Below, piece by piece: positions 17,648-26,152 of a DNA stretch of 64,000 nt (position 1 is the first letter of the stretch; each line of letters opens with the position of its first letter). The translations under genes and the position numbers were made by a program. The notes under the pieces were generated by a model. The model saw nothing but the letters and a program-made list of their open reading frames with translations, did not search any database and was not told where the DNA came from. The stretch lies in assembly GCA_023957275.1 (NCBI GenBank), contig JAMLHF010000014.1:1-64000 (forward strand), read 5' to 3'. Origin of the DNA: Lentimicrobium sp. Lineage in GTDB: Bacteria; Bacteroidota; Bacteroidia; Bacteroidales; Lentimicrobiaceae.

Positions 17648-18982
17648 ATGAGTCAACGCTTACCCTCTTACCGGAAAATCTGGGACATCTCCCTACCCAT
17701 TATACTGAGCCTTGTTGCCCAGAATGTGGTAAATGTCACTGATACAGCTTTTCTTGGTCGGGTTGGTGAAGTGGAGCTTGGCGCTTCAGCGCTTGCCGGC
17801 CTTTTCTATATCTCGCTCTTCATGCTGGGATTCGGGTTCGGCATAGGGGCGCAGATATTGATCGCCCGCCGTAACGGAGAGAAAAACTATGCCGATATCG
17901 GAAGGATTACCGACAACAGCCTGTATTTCCTCACTATTCTGGGTCTTCTGCTTTTTCTGGTTATCAAACTTTTCTCTCCCTATATGCTTCGGCCGATGAT
18001 TGCCTCTGACGCCGTTTACCACGCCAGTCTTGACTTCCTTCAATACCGGATCTACGGACTGTTTTTTGCTTTTGCAAACGTGCTGTTGCGCTCTTTTTAC
18101 ATCGGAACCACCAATACCCGTGTGCTCACATACAACGCCCTGATTATGGCAGGGGTTAATGTATTTCTTGACTATATACTGATATTCGGCCACCTCGGTT
18201 TTCCGGCCATGGGCATCAAAGGCGCTGCCATCGCTTCAGTAATTGCAGAACTGGCCTCTGCCATCTTTTTCTTTACCTATACCTTCCGCAGGGTAAACCT
18301 GCATCAGTTCAATCTCTTCCGGTTTGGCCGGTTCGACTGGAAAGTGGTTCGCACCACCCTCGAAATATCCGTATTTGTCATGCTTCAGTACTTCCTCTCC
18401 CTTGCCGGGTGGTTCGTTTTTTTTATGATCATTGAGAAAATGGGAGAGCGCCCGCTGGCTATTTCAAATATTATCCGGAGTGCATACGTAGTACTGATGA
18501 TCCCTGTTTTTGCTTTCGGATCTACCACCAACTCACTTGTAAGCAACGTGATTGGCCAGGGCAAGCCCGATTATGTGATTCCCCTGATCAAAAAAGTTGC
18601 CCTGATGAACTTCATACTTATCGGTAGTGTAGTTCTGGTTTCCGCATTCATTCCAAGGATTCTGATTTCGGTTTATACCTCCGACCCGGAACTGATCAGT
18701 CAGACCATCCCGTCATTTTATGTTGTCATGTCAGCCCTGCTGCTGTTTTCATTTTCCAGCATCCTGTTCAATGGTGTCAGTGGCACCGCAAATACAGCTA
18801 CCGCCCTGCTGATAGAGTTTATCACCATCGCTGTTTACTTAACCGTTTCATGGGTGCTGGCTGTACGGATGAAACTTGAGATTGAACTGGTATGGACCAG
18901 TGAATATATTTACTTTATGGTGCTTTCATTGCTTTCATTCCTCTACCTGAAATCAGGTAAATGGCGAAAAAAGTTAATTTAA
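17648..18982 (+). CDS. MATE family multidrug/Na+ efflux protein
   Basis: The 444-residue inner-membrane protein has about 12 helices in two similar halves. The first half opens with ISLPIILSLVAQNVVNVTDTAFLGRVGEVE, the standard MATE N-terminal signature (written here from about residue 14), and GFGIGAQILIARRNGE follows at about 58-73. The second half includes FGSTTNSLVSNVIGQGK at about 290-306. These proteins export cationic drugs or metabolites with H+ or Na+ exchange. The substrate is unknown. It is a single-gene unit. Confidence 0.92.
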   Translation: MSQRLPSYRKIWDISLPIILSLVAQNVVNVTDTAFLGRVGEVELGASALAGLFYISLFMLGFGFGIGAQILIARRNGEKNYADIGRITDNSLYFLTILGLLLFLVIKLFSPYMLRPMIASDAVYHASLDFLQYRIYGLFFAFANVLLRSFYIGTTNTRVLTYNALIMAGVNVFLDYILIFGHLGFPAMGIKGAAIASVIAELASAIFFFTYTFRRVNLHQFNLFRFGRFDWKVVRTTLEISVFVMLQYFLSLAGWFVFFMIIEKMGERPLAISNIIRSAYVVLMIPVFAFGSTTNSLVSNVIGQGKPDYVIPLIKKVALMNFILIGSVVLVSAFIPRILISVYTSDPELISQTIPSFYVVMSALLLFSFSSILFNGVSGTANTATALLIEFITIAVYLTVSWVLAVRMKLEIELVWTSEYIYFMVLSLLSFLYLKSGKWRKKLI

Positions 18983-19069
18983 GCCGAATTATTATTGATT
19001 CGATTGTCCTGGCATATAGCCTTTCAAAAGAAAAAGTCTGAAATAATTCGCAATTTCTCAGAGCCGGGT

Positions 19070-19077
19070 TATATTTG
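19070..19077 (+). promoter_or_regulatory. Promoter -7 box for the GT2-GT9-lipid kinase-hemW operon
   Basis: TATATTTG is a full TAnnTTTG match. A weak -33 (TTCG at 19047-19050) is 19-20 bases upstream. The first gene starts 126 bases later, so the leader is long. Confidence 0.55.
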
Positions 19078-19203
19078 CAGGGGACGAATAAGCTTACTGT
19101 CTGAATACACTTAACCGGTTTATCTAAAAAATCAACTATTCCGGCAGATGAATACCTGTAAAGAAATCATATTAACCATTAAATCATCAAGCCTGCGGAA
19201 CGC

Positions 19204-19974
19204 ATGATCAGGTTATCGGTAGTGATCATTACATATAATGAAGAACGCAACATAGGGCGGTGCCTTGAATCGGTACGCGGCATTGCCGATGATATAGTGG
19301 TACTTGATTCTTTCTCAACCGACAAAACGGAAGATATTTGCAAAGAACACGGGGCAAGATTTATCCGGCATAAGTTCGAAGGGCATATTGAACAGAAAAA
19401 CAGGGCTGTTTCCCTTGCAAGCTATCCTCATGTTCTATCTCTGGATGCTGATGAGGCCCTGGATGATACCCTCAGGGAATCAATAAGCAGGGTAAAAGAA
19501 AACTGGAAACACGACGGTTATACCATGAACCGGCTTACCAATTATTGCGGGAAGTGGATTTACCATTGCGGCTGGTATCCCGACCGCAAACTCAGGTTGT
19601 GGGACTCCCGCAAAGGGCGCTGGGGAGGCGAAAACCCCCACGACAGGTACGAGCTCACCGAAAAAGATGCGACCACTGCACATCTCGAAGGAAACATCCT
19701 TCATTACAGCTATTATACCCTCAACGATCACCACAGGCAGGTAGAATACTTTACCACCATCCTTGCAAGAACACAGTTCAACAACGGTAAGCGCGCACCC
19801 TGGCCGGTAATGGTGATAAGTCCTGTAATAAAATTTCTGCGCGACTATTTTATTAAGCTCGGTATACTTGACGGCCGGGCAGGCTTTACCATCTCACGCA
19901 TAAGCGCATATGCAACCTATCTGAAATACAGGAAAATCAGACAGCTTCAGCAGTCGAAAAACAAACTGGGTTGA
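19204..19974 (+). CDS. Family 2 glycosyltransferase, LPS core type (WaaE/KdtX-like)
   Basis: This is a predicted cytoplasmic-face glycosyltransferase of lipopolysaccharide core or similar glycans. The 256-residue protein has the GT-A start LSVVIITYNEERNIGRCLES, VLDSFSTDKT (about 36-45), the H-x-x-Q-K-N-R-A-like segment HIEQKNRAV (about 62-70) and LSLDADEALDD (about 80-90), a combination typical of WaaE/KdtX relatives. The acceptor is not known. It overlaps the next gene by four bases (TTGA), and the neighbouring GT9 gene supports a role in core oligosaccharide synthesis. Confidence 0.88.
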   Translation: MIRLSVVIITYNEERNIGRCLESVRGIADDIVVLDSFSTDKTEDICKEHGARFIRHKFEGHIEQKNRAVSLASYPHVLSLDADEALDDTLRESISRVKENWKHDGYTMNRLTNYCGKWIYHCGWYPDRKLRLWDSRKGRWGGENPHDRYELTEKDATTAHLEGNILHYSYYTLNDHHRQVEYFTTILARTQFNNGKRAPWPVMVISPVIKFLRDYFIKLGILDGRAGFTISRISAYATYLKYRKIRQLQQSKNKLG

Positions 19975-20999
19975 GCATACAGCACAATTACCGGAAGATC
20001 ATTATCAGCCGTACCGACAGCATCGGCGACGTGGTGCTTACCCTGCCCCTGGCCGGTCTGCTTAAAAAGTATTACCCCCTCTCAAGCATTGCATTTCTCG
20101 GGCAGTCCTATACACGTGCCGTCATTGAGGCCTGTGCGTACATAGATGAATTCATTGACTGGAAAGAGATTTCGACATTACCGCAGGCGGAACAGGTGAA
20201 GTTTATGCAGGAACAAAAAGCCGGACTTATCCTGCATGTATTTCCTGTTAAGGAAATTGCCCTCCTGGCCAAACGGGCAGGTATTCCTGAGCGGATTGGG
20301 TCCACCGGACGGCTTTACCATTATACCACCTGCAACAGGCTGGTAAGGCTATCAAGGAGAAACTCCCCGCACCACGAAGCTACACTTAACATCAGACTGG
20401 CTGCCGGCCTGCTTCCTGCATCCATGATTCCGACGGAAGACATTCCGGGCCTTTTCGGAATGAGCCGGATAAAAAACCTCCCGGAATCCCTTGAAAGCCT
20501 GATCGACCGGGAACGGTTCAATCTTATCCTGCATCCGAAATCAAAAGGAAGTGCACGTGAGTGGGGCAGCGGCAATTTTGCAAAACTTTCGGCCATATTG
20601 CCCGCTTCTGAGTATAAGGTGTTTGTTACCGGCACAGCAACTGAAGGCGAATTGCTGAGGGAAGAAGGCTTTTTTAGGCAGGTTGATGAGGTGACCGATC
20701 TTACCGGAAAAATGAACCTCGACGAAATGATTTCATTTATCGGTGCAGCCGACGGTCTGATTGCAGCCAGCACCGGCCCGTTGCACCTGGCCGCTGCATT
20801 GGGTAAGGTGGCACTGGGCATTTATCCGCCCATCAGGCCGATGCATCCCGGACGCTGGGCTCCACTGGGGAAAAGAGCTGGTTACCTCGTTGCAGATAAA
20901 GAATGCAGCCAATGCCGGAAAACCGGCCCCTGCCAATGCATGCTGAATATCAGCCCGGTGCAGGTAAAACAAAAACTCGATTCAATGGTTAACCCATAA
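19971..20999 (+). CDS. Family 9 glycosyltransferase (heptosyltransferase-like)
   Basis: The 342-residue protein resembles ADP-heptose:LPS heptosyltransferases, which add heptose to the inner core. N-terminal IIISRTDSIGDVVLTLPLAGLLKK is the GT9 acceptor-side signature. The donor-side part has LILHPKSKGSAREWG (about 184-198) and GAADGLIAASTGPLHLAAALG (about 259-279). A Cys cluster near the end (CSQCRKTGPCQC) recalls Zn-binding C-termini of some Bacteroidota GT9 proteins. The start is TTG at 19971, overlapping the previous TGA; no ATG lies near enough to keep the IIISRTDSIGD motif. Confidence 0.88.
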   Translation: MSIQHNYRKIIISRTDSIGDVVLTLPLAGLLKKYYPLSSIAFLGQSYTRAVIEACAYIDEFIDWKEISTLPQAEQVKFMQEQKAGLILHVFPVKEIALLAKRAGIPERIGSTGRLYHYTTCNRLVRLSRRNSPHHEATLNIRLAAGLLPASMIPTEDIPGLFGMSRIKNLPESLESLIDRERFNLILHPKSKGSAREWGSGNFAKLSAILPASEYKVFVTGTATEGELLREEGFFRQVDEVTDLTGKMNLDEMISFIGAADGLIAASTGPLHLAAALGKVALGIYPPIRPMHPGRWAPLGKRAGYLVADKECSQCRKTGPCQCMLNISPVQVKQKLDSMVNP

Positions 21000-21017
21000 C
21001 TTTATAGCTCGAAAGGT

Positions 21018-21950
21018 ATGCACAAGGACGGTGAATGGTTTGTCATTGTCAATCCCAATGCCGGTCGGCGCAAGGGAGAAAAAGACTGGCTCGAGATCGC
21101 GCGGCTGATGAACGAGGCGGGTATCAGATTTACCAACGTTTTTACCGAGCACCCCAACCACGCGGTTAGAATTGCCCGGAAACACATCGAAGCCGGATTC
21201 AGAAAAATCATCGTGGTGGGTGGCGATGGCACCCTGAATGAAGTGGTAAATGGCATCTATACGCAGAAACGTTTGCCCCCCGCCGAAATTACCCTGGCAA
21301 TGATCCCGGTGGGCACCGGAAACGACTGGGGCCGGTCATTCAACATTCCCCTTGATTATAAAGGCGCTATTGATGTTATTGCACGCGAAAATACCAGGCT
21401 CCAGGATGTTGGCAAGGTAACCTATCACAGTAAGGATCTTCAGAAACAGCGGCATTTCATCAATATGGCCGGACTCGGATTCGATGCCATGGTGGCCAAA
21501 CGCACCAACAAGGTGAAGCAGGAAGGCAAAAGCGGCCCATTCTCATACCTGATCAGCCTGTTTACCAGCCTGATCAGTTATAAAGCGACTTATGCCAGGG
21601 TAAAGGTCGACGGACAGGAACTGAAAGCGGGCGTTTTCACCATGAGCGTCGCCATCTGCCGCTTCAACGGAGGAGGGATGATGCAGGCTCCGAATGCCAT
21701 CCCCGACGACGGCCTTTTCGATGTAACCGTAATCACCCGTGTTAGCAGATTGCTGGTTATCCGCAGCGTGAAAAAACTTTACGATGGCTCTTTTCTGAAA
21801 CTCCCCCAGGTCAAGACTTTCAGGGGCGCTAAAGTGGAAATAGAGTCGGATCAGCCCATGTATCTCGAAACGGACGGCGAATCGCTCGGACATACGCCTA
21901 TGAATTTTGAAGTAATTCCGCTGGGGATTACTGTTGTGGCCGGAAATTGA
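21018..21950 (+). CDS. Diacylglycerol/lipid kinase (DagK/YegS family)
   Basis: The enzyme uses ATP to phosphorylate a lipid such as diacylglycerol, or a sphingoid base in some Bacteroidota. The 310-residue protein starts with FVIVNPNAGRRKGEK, has the nucleotide loop VVGGDGTLNEVVNG (about 65-78) and PVGTGNDWGRSF (about 97-108), and the later FRGAKVEIESD segment and LETDGE motif near the end. These are all the landmarks of the DAGK catalytic family. The lipid substrate cannot be told. The gene lies between GT9 and hemW, and its stop overlaps the TTG start of hemW. Confidence 0.92.
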   Translation: MHKDGEWFVIVNPNAGRRKGEKDWLEIARLMNEAGIRFTNVFTEHPNHAVRIARKHIEAGFRKIIVVGGDGTLNEVVNGIYTQKRLPPAEITLAMIPVGTGNDWGRSFNIPLDYKGAIDVIARENTRLQDVGKVTYHSKDLQKQRHFINMAGLGFDAMVAKRTNKVKQEGKSGPFSYLISLFTSLISYKATYARVKVDGQELKAGVFTMSVAICRFNGGGMMQAPNAIPDDGLFDVTVITRVSRLLVIRSVKKLYDGSFLKLPQVKTFRGAKVEIESDQPMYLETDGESLGHTPMNFEVIPLGITVVAGN

Positions 21951-23134
21951 GTATTTACCAGCCCGCCGGATCAAACCTTATTAAAACCCATCAGACCTTG
22001 GCAGGAATCTACATCCATATCCCCTATTGCAGGCAGAAATGCCACTATTGCAACTTTTTCTCAGTGGCTTCCGCGAAATTTATGCCCGAAGTCGCTTCGG
22101 CCATCGCCCGCGAATCCTTGCTCCAGCATTCATATCTTAACGACACAACCGTTACCTCAGTTTATTTCGGCGGCGGAACCCCTTCCCTGCTCAATCCTGC
22201 TCTCCTTGGCGGGATTATGGATGCGGTTACAAACAACTTTTCCCTTTCGGGGGATGCGGAAATCACCCTGGAAGCCAATCCCGACGATGTAAACAGCGCC
22301 AATCTCAATGCATGGAAAAATCTGGGCATCAACCGCCTGAGTATGGGCGTTCAGTCGTTCCGGAATGAGGATCTGCGCTATCTGAACCGTATCCACACAG
22401 GAAGCAAAGCCCTGGAATGCATTGACCTGGCCCAGGAACACGGATTTGAAAACCTCACCATTGACCTTATTTACGGATTCCCGGTGCTGAGTGACGAGGC
22501 CTGGCTGGATAACCTGCAGCAGGTCATCAACAGAAACATCCCGCACCTTTCGGCTTACGCGCTCACGGTAGAACCGCGCACAGCCCTCGATGTAATGATC
22601 CGCAAGGGGAAAATTGCCCCGGTGGAGGAAGGTCAGGCAGTGCGGCATTTCGAACTGCTGATGGAAGCCATGGAAAAAGCCGGATACCTGCATTATGAAA
22701 TCTCCAATTTCTGCAAACCGGACCGGTATGCCAGGCATAATACAGCCTACTGGAAAGGCGAACCCTACCTGGGACTGGGCCCGTCGGCTCACTCTTTCAA
22801 TGGAAGATCAAGGCAATGGAATGTGTCAGGAATCGGAGAATACCTGCAGGCCATCGAAAGCGGAAAAATTCCGCATGACATTGAAACCCTTGAAGTAAGC
22901 CAGCAATACAATGAATATGTGATGACCGGACTGCGAACCATGTGGGGCTGCCGGGAAAGCGAAATTGAACTTCGGTTCGGAAAAGATTACCTGAGTCATT
23001 TCCTGAAAGGCATCGTTAAATACGTTGCTTCAGGCCATATCCTGAAAGACAACGATGGTTATATCCTGACCAATAAAGGCAAACTGATGGCCGACGGCAT
23101 TGCGGCAGATCTGTTTGCGGACGACGGAATGTAA
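21947..23134 (+). CDS. hemW: Heme chaperone HemW (radical SAM, coproporphyrinogen oxidase-like)
   Basis: HemW is a radical-SAM protein that binds heme and helps load it on respiratory enzymes; it is often misnamed coproporphyrinogen III oxidase. The 395-residue frame has IYIHIPYCRQKCHYCNFFS, the CxxxCxxCxF cluster motif of HemW, then YFGGGTPSLL and the HemW C-terminal domain (YWKGEPYLGLGPSAHSF). The TTG at 21947 overlaps the lipid-kinase stop as TTGA, like the GT9 start. A second TTG at 21998 would give MAGIYIHIP, closer to the usual N-terminus and length (378 residues). Either start keeps all motifs. Confidence 0.93.
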   Translation: MSIYQPAGSNLIKTHQTLAGIYIHIPYCRQKCHYCNFFSVASAKFMPEVASAIARESLLQHSYLNDTTVTSVYFGGGTPSLLNPALLGGIMDAVTNNFSLSGDAEITLEANPDDVNSANLNAWKNLGINRLSMGVQSFRNEDLRYLNRIHTGSKALECIDLAQEHGFENLTIDLIYGFPVLSDEAWLDNLQQVINRNIPHLSAYALTVEPRTALDVMIRKGKIAPVEEGQAVRHFELLMEAMEKAGYLHYEISNFCKPDRYARHNTAYWKGEPYLGLGPSAHSFNGRSRQWNVSGIGEYLQAIESGKIPHDIETLEVSQQYNEYVMTGLRTMWGCRESEIELRFGKDYLSHFLKGIVKYVASGHILKDNDGYILTNKGKLMADGIAADLFADDGM

Positions 23135-23214
23135 ATATTGACGTCAGCACGGAACGTTTGCATCAGTCCGGAACACACGGTTATTCTCCATACATTCGCT
23201 TCACTATATAATCC

Positions 23215-24123
23215 ATGACTTCCATGAGAAAACTGTTACTGCTGGTATCCATAACTTTATTGGCCGGCTGCTCCCATAAAATAAGCACAAACTTTCAATC
23301 CGTGGCTCCGGCATCGGCAGATACCATCTGCAACCCTGAAATTCTGAAAAAAAGCGACCTTTTCGGACTCAATGCCCAATATCTGGGAAGCATAACGCTT
23401 GATGAGCCAGTCGTTTACATGCGCCGGAAAGTTTGCTCGGAAGAGGCAGCCATTGAAATATTAAAATCCAAAGCATGTAATCTGAATGCCAACCTTATAA
23501 ACATCACTCTGGAAATAAAGCCGGGCGAAAATGCACCACCCTATCCCAGAAGTGCCTGTTACAGGTGTATCGCTAACTACTATTACGTTGAAATAAATGA
23601 AACTTCAAAACCCATACTGATAGGAGATGTCCGGAAAACGATCAGCTGGGAGGATAAAACGAAAATCACGTGGGACAATTTTATGATTGAACTGCCGGAA
23701 ACAAGCGAAATCCCTTACGAGTTCAGCTCAAGAATTTATCTTAGCTGGAGGATGTCGCCCTGGACAGGTGCTTTTAAAGATTATAAAGCCCAGGGGACTT
23801 TTTACTGCGATATCTCGAAAGCTAAAAGATCTTTCAGAACCGCTGAAAATGAAAAACAAATTGAGTTGCTCTTTTCATTAACCCATCTCTATGCCAAAAG
23901 GCTGGAGCGCGATCTGAATTCACGAAAACCAAAAATTTCAAACAAACGGAAACTCTATGGCATCGTCAACATGTATGATATGGATATGAAAAATGCTGTA
24001 ACAAGGTTTTATGAGGAGACAGAATACGGTGAAAATAAAGCGGCTCTAAAAAAATGGGAAGACGAAATAAATACAGAATTGGAGCAGCTTACCATTGGTG
24101 AGAAAGACCCCAACGAGAAATAA
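23215..24123 (+). CDS. Lipoprotein, possible inactive relative of DUF922-type metallopeptidases
   Basis: The 302-residue protein has a lipoprotein signal: RKLLLLVSITLLAGC with the lipid Cys at residue 19 (16 if the second Met, 23224, is used). I do not recognise the N-terminal half. The C-terminal half reads ISWEDKTKITWDNF, YLSWRM, FSLTHLYAKRLERDL and FYEETEYGENKAALKKWE. This order resembles the DUF922 family as I remember it, where HExxHFDI precedes the LYxRKL helix. Here the metal-site stretch reads QIELLFSL, so it would not bind metal. The family link is inferred from memory and is not certain. It sits next to the repeat/transposase patch. Confidence 0.6.
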   Translation: MTSMRKLLLLVSITLLAGCSHKISTNFQSVAPASADTICNPEILKKSDLFGLNAQYLGSITLDEPVVYMRRKVCSEEAAIEILKSKACNLNANLINITLEIKPGENAPPYPRSACYRCIANYYYVEINETSKPILIGDVRKTISWEDKTKITWDNFMIELPETSEIPYEFSSRIYLSWRMSPWTGAFKDYKAQGTFYCDISKAKRSFRTAENEKQIELLFSLTHLYAKRLERDLNSRKPKISNKRKLYGIVNMYDMDMKNAVTRFYEETEYGENKAALKKWEDEINTELEQLTIGEKDPNEK

Positions 24124-24199
24124 AGCATGTTGCGATGCATTTGCAGGCAATGACAGGTGCAGGAAAAAGTTATTTTCTTTATTTCTCACAGATGGTTTT

Positions 24200-24222
24200 C
24201 GACGTAGTCGCAGACTACGCCG
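24200..24222. repeat. REP-like palindrome, unit 1
   Basis: The 23-base palindrome has GTAGTC-gca-GACTAC as core, extended by CG(A)C/G(C)CG flanks. The same core occurs at 24272, 24336, 24984 and 25023, on both sides of the transposase gene. This unit and the one at 24984 share the flanks GGTTTTCGA upstream and GAGCGTA downstream. Confidence 0.85.
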
Positions 24223-24230
24223 AGCGTAAG

Positions 24231-24270
24231 ACAATAATTCAGTTGTCGTTGTTTTTAGCACAGTCGAATT
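24231..24270. repeat. Degenerate copy of the 3' end of the 25051-26127 gene
   Basis: This segment aligns base by base, with several differences, to 24296-24330 and 25046-25080. It keeps the pattern ttgtcgttgtttttagcacagtc against ttatcattgctttt..cacaatcc. It sits directly before palindrome unit 2. Confidence 0.5.
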
Positions 24271-24328
24271 CCGGTGTAGTCGCAGACTACGCCGAACAGT
24301 CATTTATCATTGCTTTTTAACACAATCC
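24271..24328. repeat. 58-base direct repeat, left copy
   Basis: It matches 25022-25079 at 53 of 58 positions with no gap. It consists of palindrome unit 2 (24272-24294) plus a tail. Read on the minus strand, the tail encodes IVLKSNDK and a stop, identical to the C-terminus of the endonuclease-family protein at 25051-26127. Its only codon difference there is Leu TTA instead of CTG. Confidence 0.85.
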
Positions 24329-24335
24329 AAAAGCT

Positions 24336-24358
24336 CGGCGTAGTCTGTGACTACGTCG
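24336..24358. repeat. REP-like palindrome, unit 3
   Basis: CGGCGTAGTC-tgt-GACTACGTCG is the same palindrome in the opposite orientation to units 1 and 2. It lies 29 bases from the transposase stop codon, so the left group ends with an inverted unit. Confidence 0.85.
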
Positions 24359-24386
24359 GACACATGCTAAATTACATCTATAACCA

Positions 24387-24950
24387 TCAATATGTTTTCC
24401 ATGAAACTGACAACAGAATAACATCCAGTAAGCCTGGAAGTCCGGCATAATTTCGTGCACTAGAATAAAGATAGTCTTCCGCTTTTTCAACCAAACCGGC
24501 CCTCACGGGATTTTCATGTATATAAAACAGTTTTTCTTCAATAAACTTATTTGTATACAAAACGACTGCATGATTTTCGTGTGTCCATAGTTGAAATTCT
24601 TTGTTTCTTGTATGACTACCGGCCTTTTCTTTGAAAACATCAAGCATCCAGACTTTCCGGCTTTCAATATCATGTTTGATCGATCTTATGATGGCCTTTG
24701 AAGTGAATTTCTTCAAATCGCCTATGGTGGCGCTCAGGTTATCTGATTGGCTGTTTACGATCATATGAACATGATTCGACATGATTACATAAGCAAAAAC
24801 CTGAAGACCTTTTTCCTGTTGGCAATAACGAAGACTGTCTAAAAAGATATCGCGGTAACGTTGTCTGGTAAACACATCAACCCAGTCAACAATCTGGATT
24901 GTCAGATAATACAGCCCGGATTGATCATCTATCTTATATCCTGTTGTCAT
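24387..24950 (-). mobile_element. REP-associated tyrosine transposase (RAYT, Y1/HUH family)
   Basis: A 187-residue single-strand DNA transposase-like protein. The start is ATG 24950, giving TTGYKIDDQSGLYYLTIQIVDWVDVFTR in two typical blocks; the frame runs on to a TTG at 24965. The HUH motif is His60-Val-His62 in VIMSNHVHMIV. KKFTSKAI near 80-87 and YIHENPVRAGLV near 143-154 are family hallmarks. I cannot place the catalytic Tyr with certainty: the position matching the E. coli protein seems to be Phe or Ile, and Tyr131 and Tyr143 are nearby. The gene is flanked by five copies of one palindrome, as expected for a RAYT acting on REP sequences. Confidence 0.9.
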
Positions 24951-24983
24951 TGATTTTAATATCAATATTATGAGTACGGTTTT

Positions 24984-25006
24984 CGACGTAGTCTGCGACT
25001 ACGCCG
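24984..25006. repeat. REP-like palindrome, unit 4
   Basis: CGACGTAGTC-tgc-GACTACGCCG, 34 bases upstream of the transposase ATG. It shares GGTTTTCGACGTAGTC and GCCGAGCGTA with unit 1, so unit 1 plus unit 2 on the left mirrors unit 4 plus unit 5 on the right in the same order. Confidence 0.85.
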
Positions 25007-25021
25007 AGCGTACATTGGAGT

Positions 25022-25079
25022 CCGGTGTAGTCAAGGACTACGCCGAACAGTCATTTATCATTGCTTTTCAGCACAATCC
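25022..25079. repeat. 58-base direct repeat, right copy (covers the 3' end of the endonuclease-family gene)
   Basis: Palindrome unit 5 (25023-25045) is followed by the stop codon and last nine codons of the leftward gene at 25051-26127. The hairpin begins six bases after that stop and could protect or end its message. The left copy is at 24271-24328. Confidence 0.85.
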
Positions 25080-26127
25080 GTATGGTAACCGGCTGGTGGT
25101 CGGCTTCGGCAAAACCGGTTTCGGTAGTTTCTGTGAAAAGCTGTTCCAGATTGGGCGAGAGTACGAAAAAGTCAATCAGGGTGGTTTTGGTTTTGCCTGC
25201 CGTATAGGGAATATCCACGTCGCGATTGGTGCTATGCCGGGGATCATAGGCAAACTTCCAGCCGGCAGGAAGAAAATCATCAGGAATGGGAGGCTCGATC
25301 AGCTTTGGCAGGTATTGCGGCAGCAACCGTGCGGTGTCGAAACCCACCGGATTCTGGTTCCAGTCGCCCCCGATCAATACAAAATTTCCTTTTGCGTATT
25401 CGGTTTCCATCAGTTCCCTGAGCTGGGCAAGTTCGGTTTTGCGGATCTCCGCAGCATCACTGAAAGCCGAATTATGGGTATTCACCAGTACCATTTCGTT
25501 CCCAAATCCCGTATTATACCTGGTAACAAGGTAACACCGCTTCAGCATAAAGAGGCTCATTGGCCAGGAATACCCTGATTTAAATGCAAACCGAACTGCA
25601 CCGGAGGGAATGTGCCCTGACAGGGTGACAAGTCCTGCCCTGACCTTTCCCATCGGATTGGTGACCGGCAGTGGAACCCACGCCTGATAGTTCATCGCAA
25701 AAAAACTGTCGAAATCGCTGAAATGGTCAGTGATCATTTTCAACTGATTTGAATACCAGCTCCTTCTGGCACATGTATCCACCTCCTGCAGTAGTATAAA
25801 GTCATGACCAGAAAAGGACTCCAGCCTTTTCAGTACGCCGTCTTCATATACCGATAATTGTTCCCTTCCGGGCCGGGCCATCTTTCCGCCCTCATAAAAA
25901 AAATCCATTTCGGCGCCCAGGCCGCAATAACCGATATTGTAGGTTGTTATTGTCAGCGTATCGGGAACAATTCCTGCCTGCCCTTCCACAGGAAGCTGAA
26001 TCATTTCACCGGGACTGAACTCCCGGATGGTTTGCCAGGCAAGAAAACCTGCAACCAACAACAGCAAGGTAATCAGAATGCCTGCAAACAGGCGCAGAAT
26101 GGCTGAAATAGTTCTTTTTACGGTCAT
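25051..26127 (-). CDS. Endonuclease/exonuclease/phosphatase-family protein
   Basis: A 358-residue membrane-anchored hydrolase. One helix lies at about residues 10-30, with the catalytic domain outside the cytoplasm or peripheral. Fold landmarks are ITTYNIGYCG (about 59-68), the metal-binding Glu in LLQEVD (about 112-117), LVNTHNSAF (about 226-234), GGDWNQNP (about 262-269) and ADHQPVT (about 344-350). These cover the DNase I-like active site. Substrates of the family include DNA, phosphoinositides and sphingomyelin, and it cannot be narrowed. The stop codon lies inside a REP-type repeat. A TAnnTTTG box lies 26 bases upstream. Confidence 0.9.
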   Translation of the reverse strand: MTVKRTISAILRLFAGILITLLLLVAGFLAWQTIREFSPGEMIQLPVEGQAGIVPDTLTITTYNIGYCGLGAEMDFFYEGGKMARPGREQLSVYEDGVLKRLESFSGHDFILLQEVDTCARRSWYSNQLKMITDHFSDFDSFFAMNYQAWVPLPVTNPMGKVRAGLVTLSGHIPSGAVRFAFKSGYSWPMSLFMLKRCYLVTRYNTGFGNEMVLVNTHNSAFSDAAEIRKTELAQLRELMETEYAKGNFVLIGGDWNQNPVGFDTARLLPQYLPKLIEPPIPDDFLPAGWKFAYDPRHSTNRDVDIPYTAGKTKTTLIDFFVLSPNLEQLFTETTETGFAEADHQPVTIRIVLKSNDK

Positions 26128-26152
26128 GTCAGGAATACTTATGAAACATTCT

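Larger units (their letters stand above)
24124..24386. other. Non-coding stretch between the lipoprotein gene and the transposase gene
   Basis: About 260 bases without a gene. It contains three palindromic repeat units and two copies of a sequence resembling the last codons of the gene at 25051-26127. A frame open across the repeats on the minus strand is low complexity and not a gene. Confidence 0.7.

Noticed and set aside
24200..25045. CRISPR array
   Set aside because: Only five palindromic units, with unequal spacing and mixed orientation, around a transposase gene; no cas genes. They are REP-type sequences.
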